Positions 1 through 12,484 are shown, numbered from the stretch's first letter. The stretch: DNA of 64,000 nucleotides from Zingiber officinale (GCF_018446385.1 NC_056005.1:62842239-62906238), one strand, 5' to 3'. A program made the numbers and translations. The notes: generated by a model not told the origin, from the letters alone.

Positions 1-1747
1 GGATCCGTGTGAAGTTTAAAATTCATGTACGAGTTTCTCTACTCCTAGATCTACATTAGATCTACAAGATCAGAAGGTATACCTTTGAAGCGATGCCCTT
101 CGCTTAATCCTGCTCGTCCAAATGATGTCAGATCTCGAGAATGTCAAAGTAGACACTCCTCTATGTGTATCCACACGAACAAGGAGATGGAGAAAAGACA
201 CTAGAGTGTGCTAGCACCCTTTGTGGCTCTCGGCAATGGAGGAAGAGAGAGAGAGAAGAGAGCTTGAGGAAGAAGATGAGAGTTACACACAAAATGAAAA
301 ACTCCTCTCTTGAATCAATTGTGGTCGGCCACATTAAGAGGTTAATAACCTCCATGGAATACCAAGAGTCACAACTCTTGGTAACTCCCATGAGGTGGCA
401 TCCCATTTAAGCAACCATGTTGATGTGGAGCATCATCATTGGTCCACTCTTTGCCAACTCACCAATAAGGTGGCAAATGGTCAAGTCAAACTTGATTCTT
501 CATCTTCCTCTCAAGTCAAGTCAAACTTGACCACTTCTCTCCCATGGTTGATCAAATCTAACCATTGGTTCAAGTCAATTTTAATTTAATGAATCTCTAT
601 TCATTGAATTAAATTGACTCAATGAGTCTAAGTCCAAATTAGACTCATCTAACACATTAACCAAATTGAGTCCAACTCAATTAGCCTAATTTGGATTACT
701 CTTAATCCAATTTTGTTCATCACATGGACCTAATCCTTTAGGTTCATCAAATGAACCTAATCTCCATCTAATTGTCCTTTGTGTGTGACCCTATAGGTTC
801 TTATAACATTGGTAATACTCCTAAACTCATTTAGAAGCATAAGTAATGAGTGGTGTCTAGCAACACATCATTACTACCCAAGTTATAAGAATGTTGAGAT
901 CCAACATCACCTTGTGGCTACTAATTGTGACTCATCACAATATATGACAAGTGTCCTTCTATCCTTGTCATCTAGATTGATCAATGTGAGGCATAGACCG
1001 TGTCATCCTCTAATCAATCTAAATCTTGAATCCCAAGTAGACTCACTTAATCAAATGAGCTCAACATCTCATATTGACTCATTTGGGCATGGTCATGCAC
1101 TTAGTGGTCTCACTCTATCAAGAATATTGATGTCTCTCCCGTCATATAAGAGGGATAGATCTTATCTACATCACTCACATCCCTCCGCATAATTTGTTAC
1201 ATACCCAGTAATCGCCTTTATAGTCCACCCAGTTACACGTTTGACGAAGCCAAAGTATGTAACTTTTATGTAGGGAACCATGATGACTTCAGGTCCAAGG
1301 ACTAATAGTCATACTAATAGCCACATGAGAAATTATATGACACTCATATAACGATCCATGATACTTTCTCATGACGGGTCATTCAGTATGCATTCTATAA
1401 TGCATACCCATGTGTCAACTTGATATCTCTATATCCATGACTTGTGAGATCAAATCATCGAGTTGACCTATATGCTAGTCTCATCGCATTAACATTTTCC
1501 CTGAATGCTAATATTTGACTAGGAATGATTAAGAGTAGTGTTCCCTATATCATCTCACTATCGATTCAACTAACCGATTGATATAGGTAAGAACCTTCTA
1601 CTCAACGACGCTATTATACTTAGTTATTTGGCACCAATACAAGTAAGCATAATAACCAAAAACAAATGCCTTTATATATATAAGAATATGATACAACGAG
1701 TCGATACAACAATCATCAAATGATTGGCTCTATGGCTCTAACTAACA
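1..1747 (-). repeat. Copia-1 left LTR (3' LTR of a minus-strand element), cut by window edge
   Basis: This stretch matches 7453-9198 nearly base for base, with roughly 2-3% differences by eye over the parts compared. Its inner end, ctaaca at 1742-1747, is the TG start of an LTR read on the minus strand and is preceded there by a purine tract. About 66 bases are missing on the left because the right copy begins at 7387. The 127-codon open frame at 809-1192 recurs in the other LTR and is LTR sequence, not a gene. Confidence 0.93.
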
Positions 1748-1760
1748 ATCTCCCACTAGC
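1748..1760 (-). other. Polypurine tract of Copia-1
   Basis: Read on the minus strand this is a purine-rich stretch (AGTGGGAGAT) directly against the LTR start. That is the standard place for priming plus-strand DNA synthesis in Ty1/copia elements, and it fixes the element orientation as minus. Confidence 0.85.
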
Positions 1761-1767
1761 ACTAGTG

Positions 1768-1997
1768 TCAATCAGTATAGACTCTAAGGCCCAAAGACCT
1801 AGTGTGACCATCATGCTTTCTCTGTGCCAAAGCTTTGGTCAAGGGATCTGCGATGTTAGCATTAGTGGGTACTCTGCAAATCTTCACATCTCCTCTATCC
1901 ATGATCTCTCGAATGAGATGGAAGCGTCGTGGTATGTGTTTGGTTCGCTGGTGTGAGCAAGGTTCCTTAGCCTGTGCTATTGCTCCATTGTTGTCAC
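1768..1997 (-). pseudogene. Copia-1 RNase H C-terminal tail, separated from the rest of pol
   Basis: The minus-strand translation gives the end of a copia RNase H domain: the DNNGAIAQAKEP strand, a KHIPRRFHLIREI helix, then NANIADPLTKAL, ending in TGA at 1768-1770 just before the polypurine tract. The upstream part of RNase H and the end of RT are missing. The reading frame stops abruptly at about 1997, where unrelated LTR-like sequence begins. It is the far side of the lesion that splits the polyprotein at 2845-5901. Confidence 0.88.
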
Positions 1998-2862
1998 TAT
2001 AACGCCCGCCCTCCCTGCTACCCTAAGGGACGGGGCTACGATACTCTACGTATAAATTTTTCTTTTTAAAACAGCGGAAGACTTAAAATAATTTTCATAG
2101 TTTTAATAAAACTTTTCTTTTAAATTTCTTTTGAACTATACTATCACATGGCATCAAAATCATAACATCAAATCCAGTGAAACCATAATGTCAAGCCACA
2201 CATGTTTAGGTATCACAAGTCATAAAATACCAATGCATAGTTCTTTAAAGAAATTTTAAGCAGGTTCTTATTTATTTGGTTGCCTAGACACTGCCACACA
2301 CATCTTCGTTGCCCCTCCTGCTGCTCCTCTAACTCATCCAGCTTTTTCCTTTATCTGTGGTACAAGGAAAGTAAGCTATGAGCACTCATGGCTCAGTAAG
2401 TTCCTTTCCTACTCACTAAAACCAACAATCAGCACATAATCAAGAATGCATCAACAAGTCATAATCTCAACTAATCATGGCATAACATAGCATTCTATTC
2501 AAACATATCATGCATCATAATACAATCACAACTAGTCATAGCATATCAAGCATCATCATGGCCGAAACGTATACATAGTGCATTGCATAAAACATAGCTA
2601 GACATGGCATAACAAACAAGTATCATGGTATATCAAAGCATGGCCGAAACATGTATATCAAAGCATCATACTATGGCCGAAACATGTACATCAAGGCATC
2701 ATCATATCCATGGCCGAAATTTATATATCAAGCATCCACAAATCCATGGTCGAAACATGTCTATAAGGTATAGCATGAACATAACATAATCATACCTTAT
2801 CATGGCATATCATAATCAAGAGCATAACATGAAACATAGCATAATCATAAGGTGTATGCAAT
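1998..2862. repeat. Foreign LTR-like fragment inserted in Copia-1 pol
   Basis: Non-coding, AT-rich sequence unlike its surroundings. It begins ATAACGCCCGCC, close to the TGTAACGCCC-type start of some gypsy LTRs, and carries many irregular copies of CATGGCCGAAAC between about 2550 and 2760. It replaces the region that should join RT to RNase H, so this was a replacement (insertion plus deletion) and not a clean insertion. No target duplication is visible. The gypsy assignment is an inference from the terminus only. Confidence 0.55.
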
Positions 2863-5800
2863 ACTCCCTAGCCAGGTCTTGATAGACTGAAGCATAGGGA
2901 TGTCCTTCCTAATGAGCAGTATGTCATCCACATACAATATGAGGAAGACAACTATGTCCCCTACAACCTTCTTGTAGACATAAGGTCTATCTTCGTTCTT
3001 GATGAAACCAAACTGTTTGATTGCATCATCAAATCGAAGATTCCAGCTCCGAGAAGCTTGCTTTAGTCCATAAATGGACCTATGCAGCTTGCATACTCTG
3101 CTAGTATGCTGTGGATCTACAAAACCCTCAGGTTGTGTCATGTACACATCCTCGAGTAGGTTTCCATTCAGAAACGCGGTTTTGACATCCATCTGCCATA
3201 TCTCATAGTCATGGTAGACTGCAATAGCAAGCATGATCCGAATGGACTTAAACATCGCTACTGGAGAAAAGGTTTCATCATAGTCAATACCATGAATCTG
3301 CTTGAAACCTTTAGCTACCAAGCGACCTTTATAGATAAGTCCATCCATGTCAGTCTTTCTCTTAAAGACCCACTTGCACCCAATGGGTTTTACCCCTTCA
3401 GGTGGATCAACCAAAGTCCATACTTGGTTGGTGTACATGGATTCCATCTCGGATCTCATGGCCTCTAGCCATTTCTCGGAATCTGGTCTCATCACAGCTT
3501 CCTGATAGGAGGTAGGCTCATCCTCAATGAGCACAACATCATCATGGTCAGACAAGAGAAATGAATATCTCTCAGGCTGACGACGTACCCTATCAGACCT
3601 GCGAAGAGGTAGGTCTACTTGAACCGGTTGTTATTCCTCAACTCCTTGTGGAACAACATCATCCACAACACTTTGTAGTTCCAGTTCAACTTCCATCGAG
3701 GCTTCAGTGCTATAGTTCACATCTTGAACTTCTTCAAGATCGAACGTACTCCCACTAGTTTTTCTAGAAACAAAATCCCTTTCTAGAAATACCCCAGTCT
3801 TAGCCACAACTATCTTGTGTTGACAGGGAATGTAGATGTAATATCCCTTTGTTTCCTTGGGATATCCAATAAAATAGCACTTATCGGATTTGGGTCCCAA
3901 TTTGTCTGAGACTTGACGTCGAACGTAAGCCTCACAACCCCAAATCCTCATAAAAGACACCTGGGCATCTCTCCCAGCCCATATCCTATATGGTGTCTTT
4001 ATTACAACCTTAGATGGAACTCGGTTGAGAATGAAGGATGATGTGTCTAGAGCATAGCTCCAAAGATACATAGGAAGATTTGTGTGACTCATCATAGACC
4101 GTACCATACCTAATAATGTATGATTCTTCCTTTCGGATACACCATTCCACTGTGGTGTTCCAGGAGGAGTGAGTTGGGATAGGATCCCACACTCAGCTAG
4201 ATAGTCACGAAACTCATGGCTAAGGTATTCTCCACCTCGATCTGATTGAAGTATCTTAATACTCTTGCCAAGCTGGTTTTATACTTCATTCTTGAATTCC
4301 TTGAACTTTTCAAAGGATTCTGACTTATGTGTCATCATATACACATAACCATATCTACTGAAATCATCAGTAAATGTAATGAAGTACTTATAACCACCCC
4401 TAGCAGCGACATTGAAAGGTCCACATACATCACTATGTATAAGTCCTAACAAGTCAGCCGCTCTCTCGCTGTGTCCACTAAAGCGAGTCTTGGTCATCTT
4501 GCCCAGTAGGCATGACTCACATGTCTCATAAGATTCAAAATCAAATTTGTCCAGCAAACCATTTTTATGGAGCTGGGATAAGCGTTTGTCATTTATATGA
4601 CCTAAGCGATAGTGCCAGATATAGGTTTGGTTCATGTCATTTGACTTGAACCTCTTGGTACTTATGTTATAGATAGGGTTTTCAAGGTCTAGAATGTAGA
4701 GTCCGTTCATTAGAGGTGCACTACAATAGAACATATCATTTAAATAAACTGAACAACATTTGTTCTTTATTATAAATGAAAAGCCTTTCTTGTCTAAACA
4801 AGAAATTGACATAATGTTCTTAGTCAAAGCAGGCACATAACAACAATCATCCAATTCTAGTACAAGCCCAGATGGCAGAGATAGAGAATAAGTTCCTACA
4901 GCAACAGCAGCAACCCGTGCTCCATTGCCTACGCGTAGGTCCACCTCGCCCTTCATCAATGCCCTGCTATTTCTCAGCGCCTGCACATTAGTACAAATGT
5001 GAGAAGCACATCCGGTATCTAATACCCATGATGTAGAAATAGATAGATTGACTTCTATAACATATATACTTGAAGTGGAAGTCTCACTTCTCTTTTTCTT
5101 AAGATCTTCTAGCTACACTTTGCAGTTCCTCTTCCAGTGCCCGGTCTGACCGCAGTGGAAGCAGGTAGCATCCTTGGCAACCCCTCCTTTGGGTTTCAGT
5201 GTCTTGACTTTGCCCTTGGCTTGGGACTTTCCCTTACCTTTGGGCTTGCCCTTGCCCTTGTGTTTCTGAACCATCATAATATTGTTGGGCTTAACCTTCT
5301 TAAGGTTGAGCTCAGCAGTTCTTAACATGCTAAGCAGCTCGGGCAGTGGCTTGTCAATTTCGTTCATGTTATAATTTAGAACGAATTGACTATAGCTATC
5401 TGGCAAGGATTGCAAGATCAGGTCAGTGACCAGCTCTTGGCCAAGCGAGAATCCCAACCCCTATAGGTTTTCTATGTACCCAATCATTTTGAGTACATAT
5501 GGGCCTACGAGAGTCCCATCTTGCATCTTGCACTGAAATAGTGCCTTAGAGATCTCGAATCTCTCGTGCCTCACTTGTCCTTGATATAGTTGACGAAGAT
5601 GTTCAACCATATCATAAGCGCCCATAAACTCGTGTTGCTTCTGAAGCTCAGAGTTCATGGTCACGAGCATAAGACATGACACATCTAATGCGTCATCTTG
5701 ATGCTTCTTATAAGCATCACGATCAGCTCGCGTGGCAGTGGCAGGAGGTGCCTCAGGAATGGGCTGCTCCAGGACGTACAGTTTTCATTCCTATGTGAGA

Positions 5801-5901
5801 ACTATTCTCAGGTTCCTGTACCAGTCCAGGAAGTTAGCTCCATTGAGCTTGTCCTTATCGAGGACAGAACACAGGGAGAAGGAGTTCGTGTTTAACGACA
5901 T
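2845..5901 (-). pseudogene. Copia-1 gag-pol polyprotein, broken (Ty1/copia)
   Basis: One frame runs from the ATG at 5899-5901. In order: gag; a CX2CX4HX4C zinc knuckle (CFHCGQTGHWKRNC) near 5118-5160; protease with active-site DTG at about residue 295 (5017-5019); the GAG-pre-integrase zinc finger (HYRLGH...CESC); the integrase core; and reverse transcriptase with YVDDILL. In-frame stops lie at 5791-5793, 5785-5787, 5458-5460, 5110-5112, 4276-4278 and 3628-3630, all without frameshifts, so decay was by point mutation. RT ends at about 2863 where foreign sequence begins. Order PR-INT-RT-RH marks Ty1/copia. It cannot make a functional polyprotein. Confidence 0.93.
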
Positions 5902-7373
5902 GGTAATCTACAACAGAAAAATGTAGAAAAATAAATATCATATTTCAATTAATCATCTAATTAGGCCTTTAATTAAATAATGCTCCCACTGAATTCTATA
6001 ATTCAAGTAGGACAAGATCCACATCATACTACGCCTTGAGTTAGCTTTGGATAAATCGCCCAAGATTAGTATGATCGGTAGGTAACTAATTACCAATTAC
6101 ATCTCTATGCAACTCTTGTTTATAGGATCAAGATCCGCATATATATTAAAACTTGAGTTAGCTTTGGCTAAATCGCCCAAGAATTAATATAAATATGATT
6201 TTGACCTATCTACCAACTATTGGAAAATGCCTATAGTTAAACTCGATCCAATTGAGTTGAGTTGTACTCACCCATATGTTGATAGGCAGGACCAAGATTG
6301 TCCCTCCGAACCCTACCAAAATAATATGTGTTGCTCTGCTTTGGCAGATTCAACAACAACATGTGATCGAGGTAGTGATGGGTATCACGGCATGGTAGGC
6401 ATTTCGAGTTGACGCGATTAAGATCTAATCTAATCGTCGGTGTGTATCATATACTCGATTTAGATCTAATCTAATCGTGGAGGTGCATCATGTGCACGAC
6501 TTAGATCTAATCTAATCGTTAAGGCACTAATTAATTACTAATCTAGCATGCATCACATATATACACACAAGCAATTAATTAAACTTTTTGTGATTAGTCA
6601 TGGCCCTACTACGATCTTCTCAAGCCAATGAGAAGATCGGATGGTCAACCTAAGGTCAATAGCTTCTTAAGCTCCTTCCGGTGACCACCTTGTGTTGCTC
6701 GCACCCTCCTCGTAACTCCATCTCGAGTGGACCTTCCACCGCTTCATTTTGTACATTACAAAGGTGAAACTCAAGTTATATTCGAGTCTAAACTATTTTA
6801 CAATAGAAAATAAAATAGGAAAGGCACGACGCGCAGGTCGTGTATCATATACAACACGCACATCACAGAAAATGGCACGCAGGCCATGATATAAATTACA
6901 ACACAATTTTTTTTCAATCAAACTGGGGTCTTTGGGCCATGACCATCACAAAATGATACATAATTATAAATTATATAATTTCTATTAATTTCTGTAAATT
7001 TTCCCACAATTTTTACAATTTTATGAGTAAAAATTCTCGGCGGTCCCATTTAGCGATTTTCGGGCGCAATCGCGGAACGAAGCCCCTTGCGGGATTAGGG
7101 GCAGCACCCCTACCCGCGATATAACCATCGTGAGTGTTCCTAAGCGATCCTACAGTGCCTTAGTCTACTGTCCCAAAATGAATTCGGCGAAACCTTGCCG
7201 TTTCGGAAAGGTTTTCTCGGTAGTCGAAGCCTACAACTGTCGAAACATTTGTTGCTTCGCTTCTACGAGAAAATTACCCATAAAACACATAAAATTAGGA
7301 AATTCACAGAAAGTTACAGAACTGAATGTTTTTTAAAAAAACACAAAATAAACACGTATGCGTTTCGCACGTG
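5902..7373 (-). other. Copia-1 untranslated leader with short tandem repeats
   Basis: About 1.5 kb between the primer-binding site and the gag start. No coding domain is seen. It holds a two-copy repeat of about 120 bp around 6005-6190 (shared TTGAGTTAGCTTTGG core) and a three-copy 41-bp repeat at about 6425-6530 (core GATCTAATCTAATCGT). Long leaders are common in plant copia elements. The small open frames here look fortuitous. Confidence 0.75.
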
Positions 7374-7385
7374 GCTCTGATACCA
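7374..7385 (-). other. Copia-1 primer-binding site (initiator Met tRNA)
   Basis: On the minus strand this reads TGGTATCAGAGC, complementary to the 3' end of plant initiator methionine tRNA, one base inside the LTR that starts at 7387. It confirms a minus-strand copia element and fixes the inner LTR border. Confidence 0.93.
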
Positions 7386-7386
7386 C

Positions 7387-9198
7387 TGTAGGGATTTTCG
7401 GGCCGTAAAAATCGCCTTTTTACGTTGCGAAAACCCCGAACCCCATTCCACCGGATCCGTGCGAAGTTTAAAATTCATGTACAAGTTTCTCTACTCCTAG
7501 ATCTACATTAGATCTACAAGATCAGAAGGTATACCTTTGAAGCGATGCCCTTCGCTTAATCCCGCTCGTCCAAATGATGCCGGATCTCGAGAATGTCAAA
7601 GTAGACACTCCTCTATGTATATCCACACGAACAAGGAGATGGAGAAAAGACACTAGAGTGTGCTAGCACCCTTTGTGGCTCTCGGCAATGGAGGAAGAGA
7701 GGGAGAGAAGAGAGCTTGAGGAAGAAGATGAGAGTTACACAAAAAATGAAAAACTCCTCTCTTGAATCAATTGTGGTCGGCCACAGTAAGAGGTTAATAA
7801 CCTCCATGGAATACCAAGAGTCACAACTCTTGGTAACTCCCATGAGGTGGCATCCCACTTAAGCAACCATGATGATGTGGAGCATCATCATTGGTCCACT
7901 CTTTGCCAACTCACCAATGAGGTGTCAAATGGTCAAGTCAAACTTGACTCTTCATCTTCCTCTCAAGTCAAGTCAAACTTGATCACTTCTCTCCCATGGT
8001 TGATCAAATCTACCATTGGTTCAAGTCAATTTTAATTTAATGAATCTCTATTCATTGAATTAAATTGACTCAATGAGTCTAAGTCCAAATTAGACTCATC
8101 TAACACATGAACCAAATTGAGTCCAACTCAATTAGCCTAATTTGGATTACTCTTAATCCAATTTTGTTCATCACATGGACCTAATCCTTTAGGTTCATCA
8201 AATGAACCTAATCTCCATCTAATTGTCCTTGGTGTGTGACCCTATAGGTTCTTATAACATTGACAATGCTCCTAAACTCATTTAGAAGCATAAGTAATGA
8301 GCGGTGTCTAGCAACACATCATTACTACCCAAGTTATAAGAATGTTGAGATCCAACATCACCTTGTGGCTACTAATTGTGACTCATCACAATATATGACA
8401 AGTGTCCTTCTATCCTTGTCATCTAGATTGATCAATGTGAGGCATAGACCGTGTCATCCTCTAATCAATCTAAATCTTGAATCCCAAGTAGACTCACTTA
8501 ATCAAATGAGCTCAACATCTCATATTGACTCATTTGGGCATGGTCATGCACTTAGTGGTCTCACTCTATCAAGAATATTGATGTCTCTCCCGTCATATAA
8601 GAGGGATAGATCTCATCTACATCACTCACATCCCTCCGCATAATTTGTTACATACCCAGTAATCGCCTTTATAGTCCACCCAGTTACACGTTTGACGAAG
8701 CCAAAGTATGTAACTTTTATGTAGGGAACCATGATGACTTCAGGTCCAAGGACTAATAGTTATACTAATAGCCACATGAGAAATTATATGACACTCGTAT
8801 AACGATCCATGATACTTTCTCATGGTGGGTCATTCAGTATGCATTCTCCAATGCATACCCATGTGTCAACTTGATATCTCTATATCCATGACTTGTGAGA
8901 TCAAATCATCGAGTTGACCTATATGCTAGTCTCATCGCATTAACATTGTTCCTGAATGCTAATACTTGACTAGGAATGATTAAGAGTAGTGTTCCCTATA
9001 TCATCTCACTATCGATTCAACTAACCAATTGATATAGTTAGGAACTTTCTACTCAAGGACGCTATTATAGTTAGTTATTTGGCACCAATACAAGTAAGCA
9101 TAATAACAAAAAATAAATGTTTTTATATATATAAGAATATGATACAACGAGTCCATACAACAATCATCAAATGATTGGCTCTAGGGCTCTAACTAGCA
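7387..9198 (-). repeat. Copia-1 right LTR (5' LTR), complete, 1812 bp
   Basis: Bounded on the plus strand by TGTAGGG at 7387 and CTAGCA at 9198, so on the element strand it runs TG...CA with one changed base near its outer end. It matches the left copy through 7453-9198. The target-site duplication cannot be tested because the other end of the element lies outside the window. Confidence 0.93.
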
Positions 9199-9204
9199 GG
9201 CCTA

Positions 9205-9545
9205 CTCTCCTTAAGGTATATCATGGTCAATATTAGCCTTTCCTTCTCAGGGTATATCCCGGTCAATATTATCTTACTTGCATTAAGATATATATTGGTT
9301 GATGTTGACCTGCCTCTTCTGAGGTATCTATCGATCGATATCGGTCTACCTCCTTTGAGGTATTTCTCGATCGGTATTAGCTTACTATCCTCAAGGCATA
9401 TATCGGTCGATATTAACCTGTCTTCCCCTAAGGTATATCTCGGCCGATGTTGGCCTACTCTCCTTGAGGTATATCTTGGTCGATATTAGTCTTTCCTTCT
9501 CAGGGTATATCCCGATCGATATTGATCTATCTTCTCAACTCGGCT
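9205..9545. repeat. 36-bp minisatellite, about nine copies
   Basis: Units begin GGTATATC and continue CGGTCGATATT, with seven of eight measured units 36 bp and one 37 bp. Because 36 is a multiple of three, an 88-codon plus-strand frame at 9223-9489 reads as a degenerate 12-residue repeat. That frame is a by-product of the period and no protein domain is visible. The array abuts the right end of Copia-1. Confidence 0.85.
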
Positions 9546-9847
9546 ATCTCCTTTTCCTTCCTCACCAGGGATCCATGAAACTTAACCCATATCAGCTATT
9601 ATTTGTGTGACCAAAGGAATACCAACTATTAATTTTATTTGTCATAAAGTTAGGATGACAAGATAATAAAATTAATGGGTAAGACCCTCTTGTTATAAAT
9701 ATTTGATTTTGTATACATCCACACTAACATGGCATGCAAAATTCACGGTGTTTTGAGGTGTTGGTAAATTTAAATAATATTGTTTGAGGAATCAATATTG
9801 TTCTAAATTTAGAGTCTTGACCAAAAGTTTATTTTGTGATTCTTAGG
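9546..9847 (+). other. Probable Copia-2 leader without 5' LTR
   Basis: Non-coding sequence leading into the Copia-2 gag start. No sequence like the start of the Copia-2 LTR (TGTTAAAGTGTATAC at 12496) is present here or further left, so the 5' LTR has been lost. Confidence 0.5.
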
Positions 9848-10330
9848 ATGACTTTCAACCCACTGGCTATTATACTGTAAGAGAACAAACTTACTGGTCC
9901 CAACTACATAGATTGGAAAAGAAACCTGGATATTGTCCTAACTGTTGTAAGCTATAAGTTTGTACTAATGGAGGTCTGTCTTAATGTGTCTAATAGTGAT
10001 TCTAGTGAAGAGGAGATTGAGTATCATAAGAAATGGGTCAAGACAGATGAGATGGCGCGGAGTTACATTTGGCTTTTAAATCAAATGTGATGCAACATCA
10101 GCATCAGACCATGCCTACTGGCCATGACATGATATACAATCTCAAGGAACTCTTCGGACACTAGAATCAGGCTGACAGGCAAGACTATATGATCTCTAGG
10201 TACTGGACTAAAAGCAGGAATGAAGAAGCCGAAAGGTAAGTACTTCATTTACAAGCAGTCTGGACATTTGTAGGCGGACTGTCCTCATAGGAAGAGAACA
10301 ATATAGGTATATCTTATTCTCTAGTAGTTG
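9848..10330 (+). pseudogene. Copia-2 gag remnant
   Basis: From the ATG at 9848 the translation reads as a copia gag amino terminus (LTGPNYIDWKRNLDIVLT, then VKTDEMARSYI), with in-frame stops after ten codons and again near 10090. Further on it loses frame, and a degraded basic and zinc-knuckle-like region follows near 10210-10330. It is an old gag copy with no coding capacity. Confidence 0.8.
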
Positions 10331-10379
10331 GAACATGTTTAGTGGTGTTATCTACCGGTACCTTGCATGTAGATATAAT

Positions 10380-10735
10380 AACCACTGATCATGTCTGCAA
10401 ATCATTGTAGGGGTTCCAAGAAACCTGACAACTACACGAAGGAGAAATCACTGCTTACATGGGCAATGCTACAGAAGTAGCAGCTGTTGTAGTGGGAGAT
10501 GTTTATAGGAATAAAATATTAGTTTTAAGAAATTATCTTTACGTACCAAGTTTTAGAAAGAACTTGATTTCAGTTTCTAAACAATACAAGGATGGATATT
10601 CTGTCTATTTATGATAGCAAAGGTGTTATCAAGATAAATAGGGAAGTTATCTGTTCTGAGACGTTCGTTGGCAATTTGTATACTCTAAATCCAATAACTC
10701 CCACAATGCAACAAATAATGTAAAGTCAATCCATG
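10380..10735 (+). pseudogene. Copia-2 protease / pre-integrase remnant
   Basis: Shifting frames encode pieces typical of the region after the copia protease: a GNATEVAAVVVGDV strand, then NYLYVPSFRKNLISVS, then a pre-integrase stretch ending NLYTLNP. The integrase core that should follow is absent; the next 247 bases are LTR-derived. Confidence 0.75.
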
Positions 10736-10982
10736 AAATTAATATTTAATTGAATTTGTAACATGGGTGGATTTGGATCAATAATGTTAAGCATCGTTTG
10801 CGATCCAAGTCCAAACCACTAAGAATAGATAAGTTGAATTTGGAATCAATAATGTTAAGTTCCATTTGCGATTTCAAATTTAATTTCTAAAGAACATAAT
10901 AGGTTGTTAGGAATGGTTCAGGACTTGTACAAAATTTTTGTACTGAGGAATCGGTACGATATTCCTAGTAGCAACCAACTAA
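10736..10982 (+). repeat. LTR 3'-end segment in place of integrase in Copia-2
   Basis: This segment resembles the last 200 or so bases of the Copia-2 3' LTR (about 14810-15020). Both carry GAATCAATAATGTTAAG-like stretches, then a CTTGTACAAA block, then a GGTACGATATTCC / GGACGGTATTCC block, then AGTAGCAACCAAC. It runs directly into RT coding sequence at about 10983, so integrase has been exchanged for an LTR end. Divergence from 14810-15020 is clearly more than a few percent. Confidence 0.78.
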
Positions 10983-12473
10983 AGTCTGGGAGCTAGTAGA
11001 ACCATCAAATAGTGTAAAAGCTATTGGATGTAAATGGATCTACAAAAGGAAAAAAGGGATAGACGGGAAGGTGGAAACCTTCAAAGCAAGGCTTGTTGCA
11101 AAGGGTATACTCAGAAAGAGGGAATCGATTATGAGGAAACATTTTCGCCGATAGCCATGCTTAAGTCTATCCGGATTCTTTTATCTATTGCCTCTCATAT
11201 AGATTATGAGATTTGGCAAATGGATGTCAAGACAGCTTTCCTTAATGGAAGTCTTGAAGAAAACATCCATATGAAGCAACCAGAGGGGTTTATTGCAAAG
11301 GGCAAAGAGCATCTTGTATGTAAGCTCAATCGGTCTATTTATGGACTGAAGCAAGTTTTAAGATCTTGGAACATCCGGTGTAATGAAGTAATCCAGTCTT
11401 ATGGATTTATTCAGAGTCCGAATGAGTCTTCTGTATACAAGAAGTGTGATGGAAACATGGTGGTATTTCTTGTACTATACGTAGATGATATTTTGTTAGT
11501 TGGATACAATATCAAAGTGTTGTCGGAAGTAAGGGTGTGGTTGTCCAAGAAATTCGATATGAAGGACTTGGGAGAATGTGCACATATTCTCGGGATCAAA
11601 GTAATAAGGGATCTCAAGAAAAGAATGTTGTGTTTATCCCAAGCTTCATATATCGATACTATCCTAGCTCATTTTAGCATGCAAGACTCCAAGAAAAGTT
11701 TTCTAACTTTTCGGCATGGAGTATCTTTATCTAAAGAGATTTCTCCAAAGATATCAAAAGAGATAGAAGAAATGAAGGCAGTTCCTTATGCTTCAGCTAT
11801 AGGAAGCCTAATGTATGCTATGTTATGCACAAGACCGGATATCTGTTTTACCGTGGGTATGGTTAGCAAATATCAAAGTAACAGGACATGGACATTGAAC
11901 TGTCGTAAAGCATATATTAAAGTACCTAAGAAGGACTAGAGAAGAGATTATATGTCGGTTTACCAAGCAGATGATTTGATCCCTATGGGTTACACGGATT
12001 CTGACTTCCAATCAGATAGGGACAATAGTAAGTCTACATCAGGCTATGTGTTTACTTTAGGAGGTGGAGCCATAGCATGGAGGAGTGTTAAGCAGAAATG
12101 TGTTTCTGACTCAACCATGGAAGTTGAGTATATGGCAACCTCTGAGGAAGCCAAAGAAGCTGTATGGCTCAGGAACTTTTTGATGGACTTAGATGTGATT
12201 CCTGGTTTTCCCAAAATCATCACAATTTATTGTGATAATAGCGGTGTAGTAGCAAACTCGAAGGAACCACGAGCCCATAAGGCAAGTAAACACATTGAGC
12301 GCAAGTACCACTTGATACGAGACATTGTAAAGTGAGGAGAAATTGTTGTCACCAAGATTGCATCAGTAGATAACCTGACAGATCCTTTCACTAAGGCTCT
12401 TCTGGCGAAAGCTTTTGATCGGCATATTGAGGGGATGGGAATCAGATGTATGGCAACATTTATGGCAGCATAG
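10983..12473 (+). pseudogene. Copia-2 reverse transcriptase and RNase H remnant
   Basis: RT starts mid-domain at VWELVEPSN and shows KGIDGKVETFKARLVAKGY, an in-frame stop just before TQKEGIDYEETFSPIA, DVKTAFLNG, YGLKQ and the catalytic YVDDILL. A frameshift near 11877-11900 is followed by RNase H in another frame (YTDSDFQSDRD, TSGYVF, STMEVEYMA, DNSGVVANSKEP), a TGA at about 12334, and a terminal stop at 12471-12473. The segment from 11034 to 11939 is open but is only a piece of RT. Best read as a dead Ty1/copia copy. Confidence 0.9.
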
Positions 12474-12484
12474 TCTTTTATTAT

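Noticed and set aside
809..1192. 127-codon open frame, repeated with few changes at 8260-8643
   Set aside because: Its conservation is explained by its lying in the two LTRs of Copia-1. No domain and no codon-level pattern of selection is visible.
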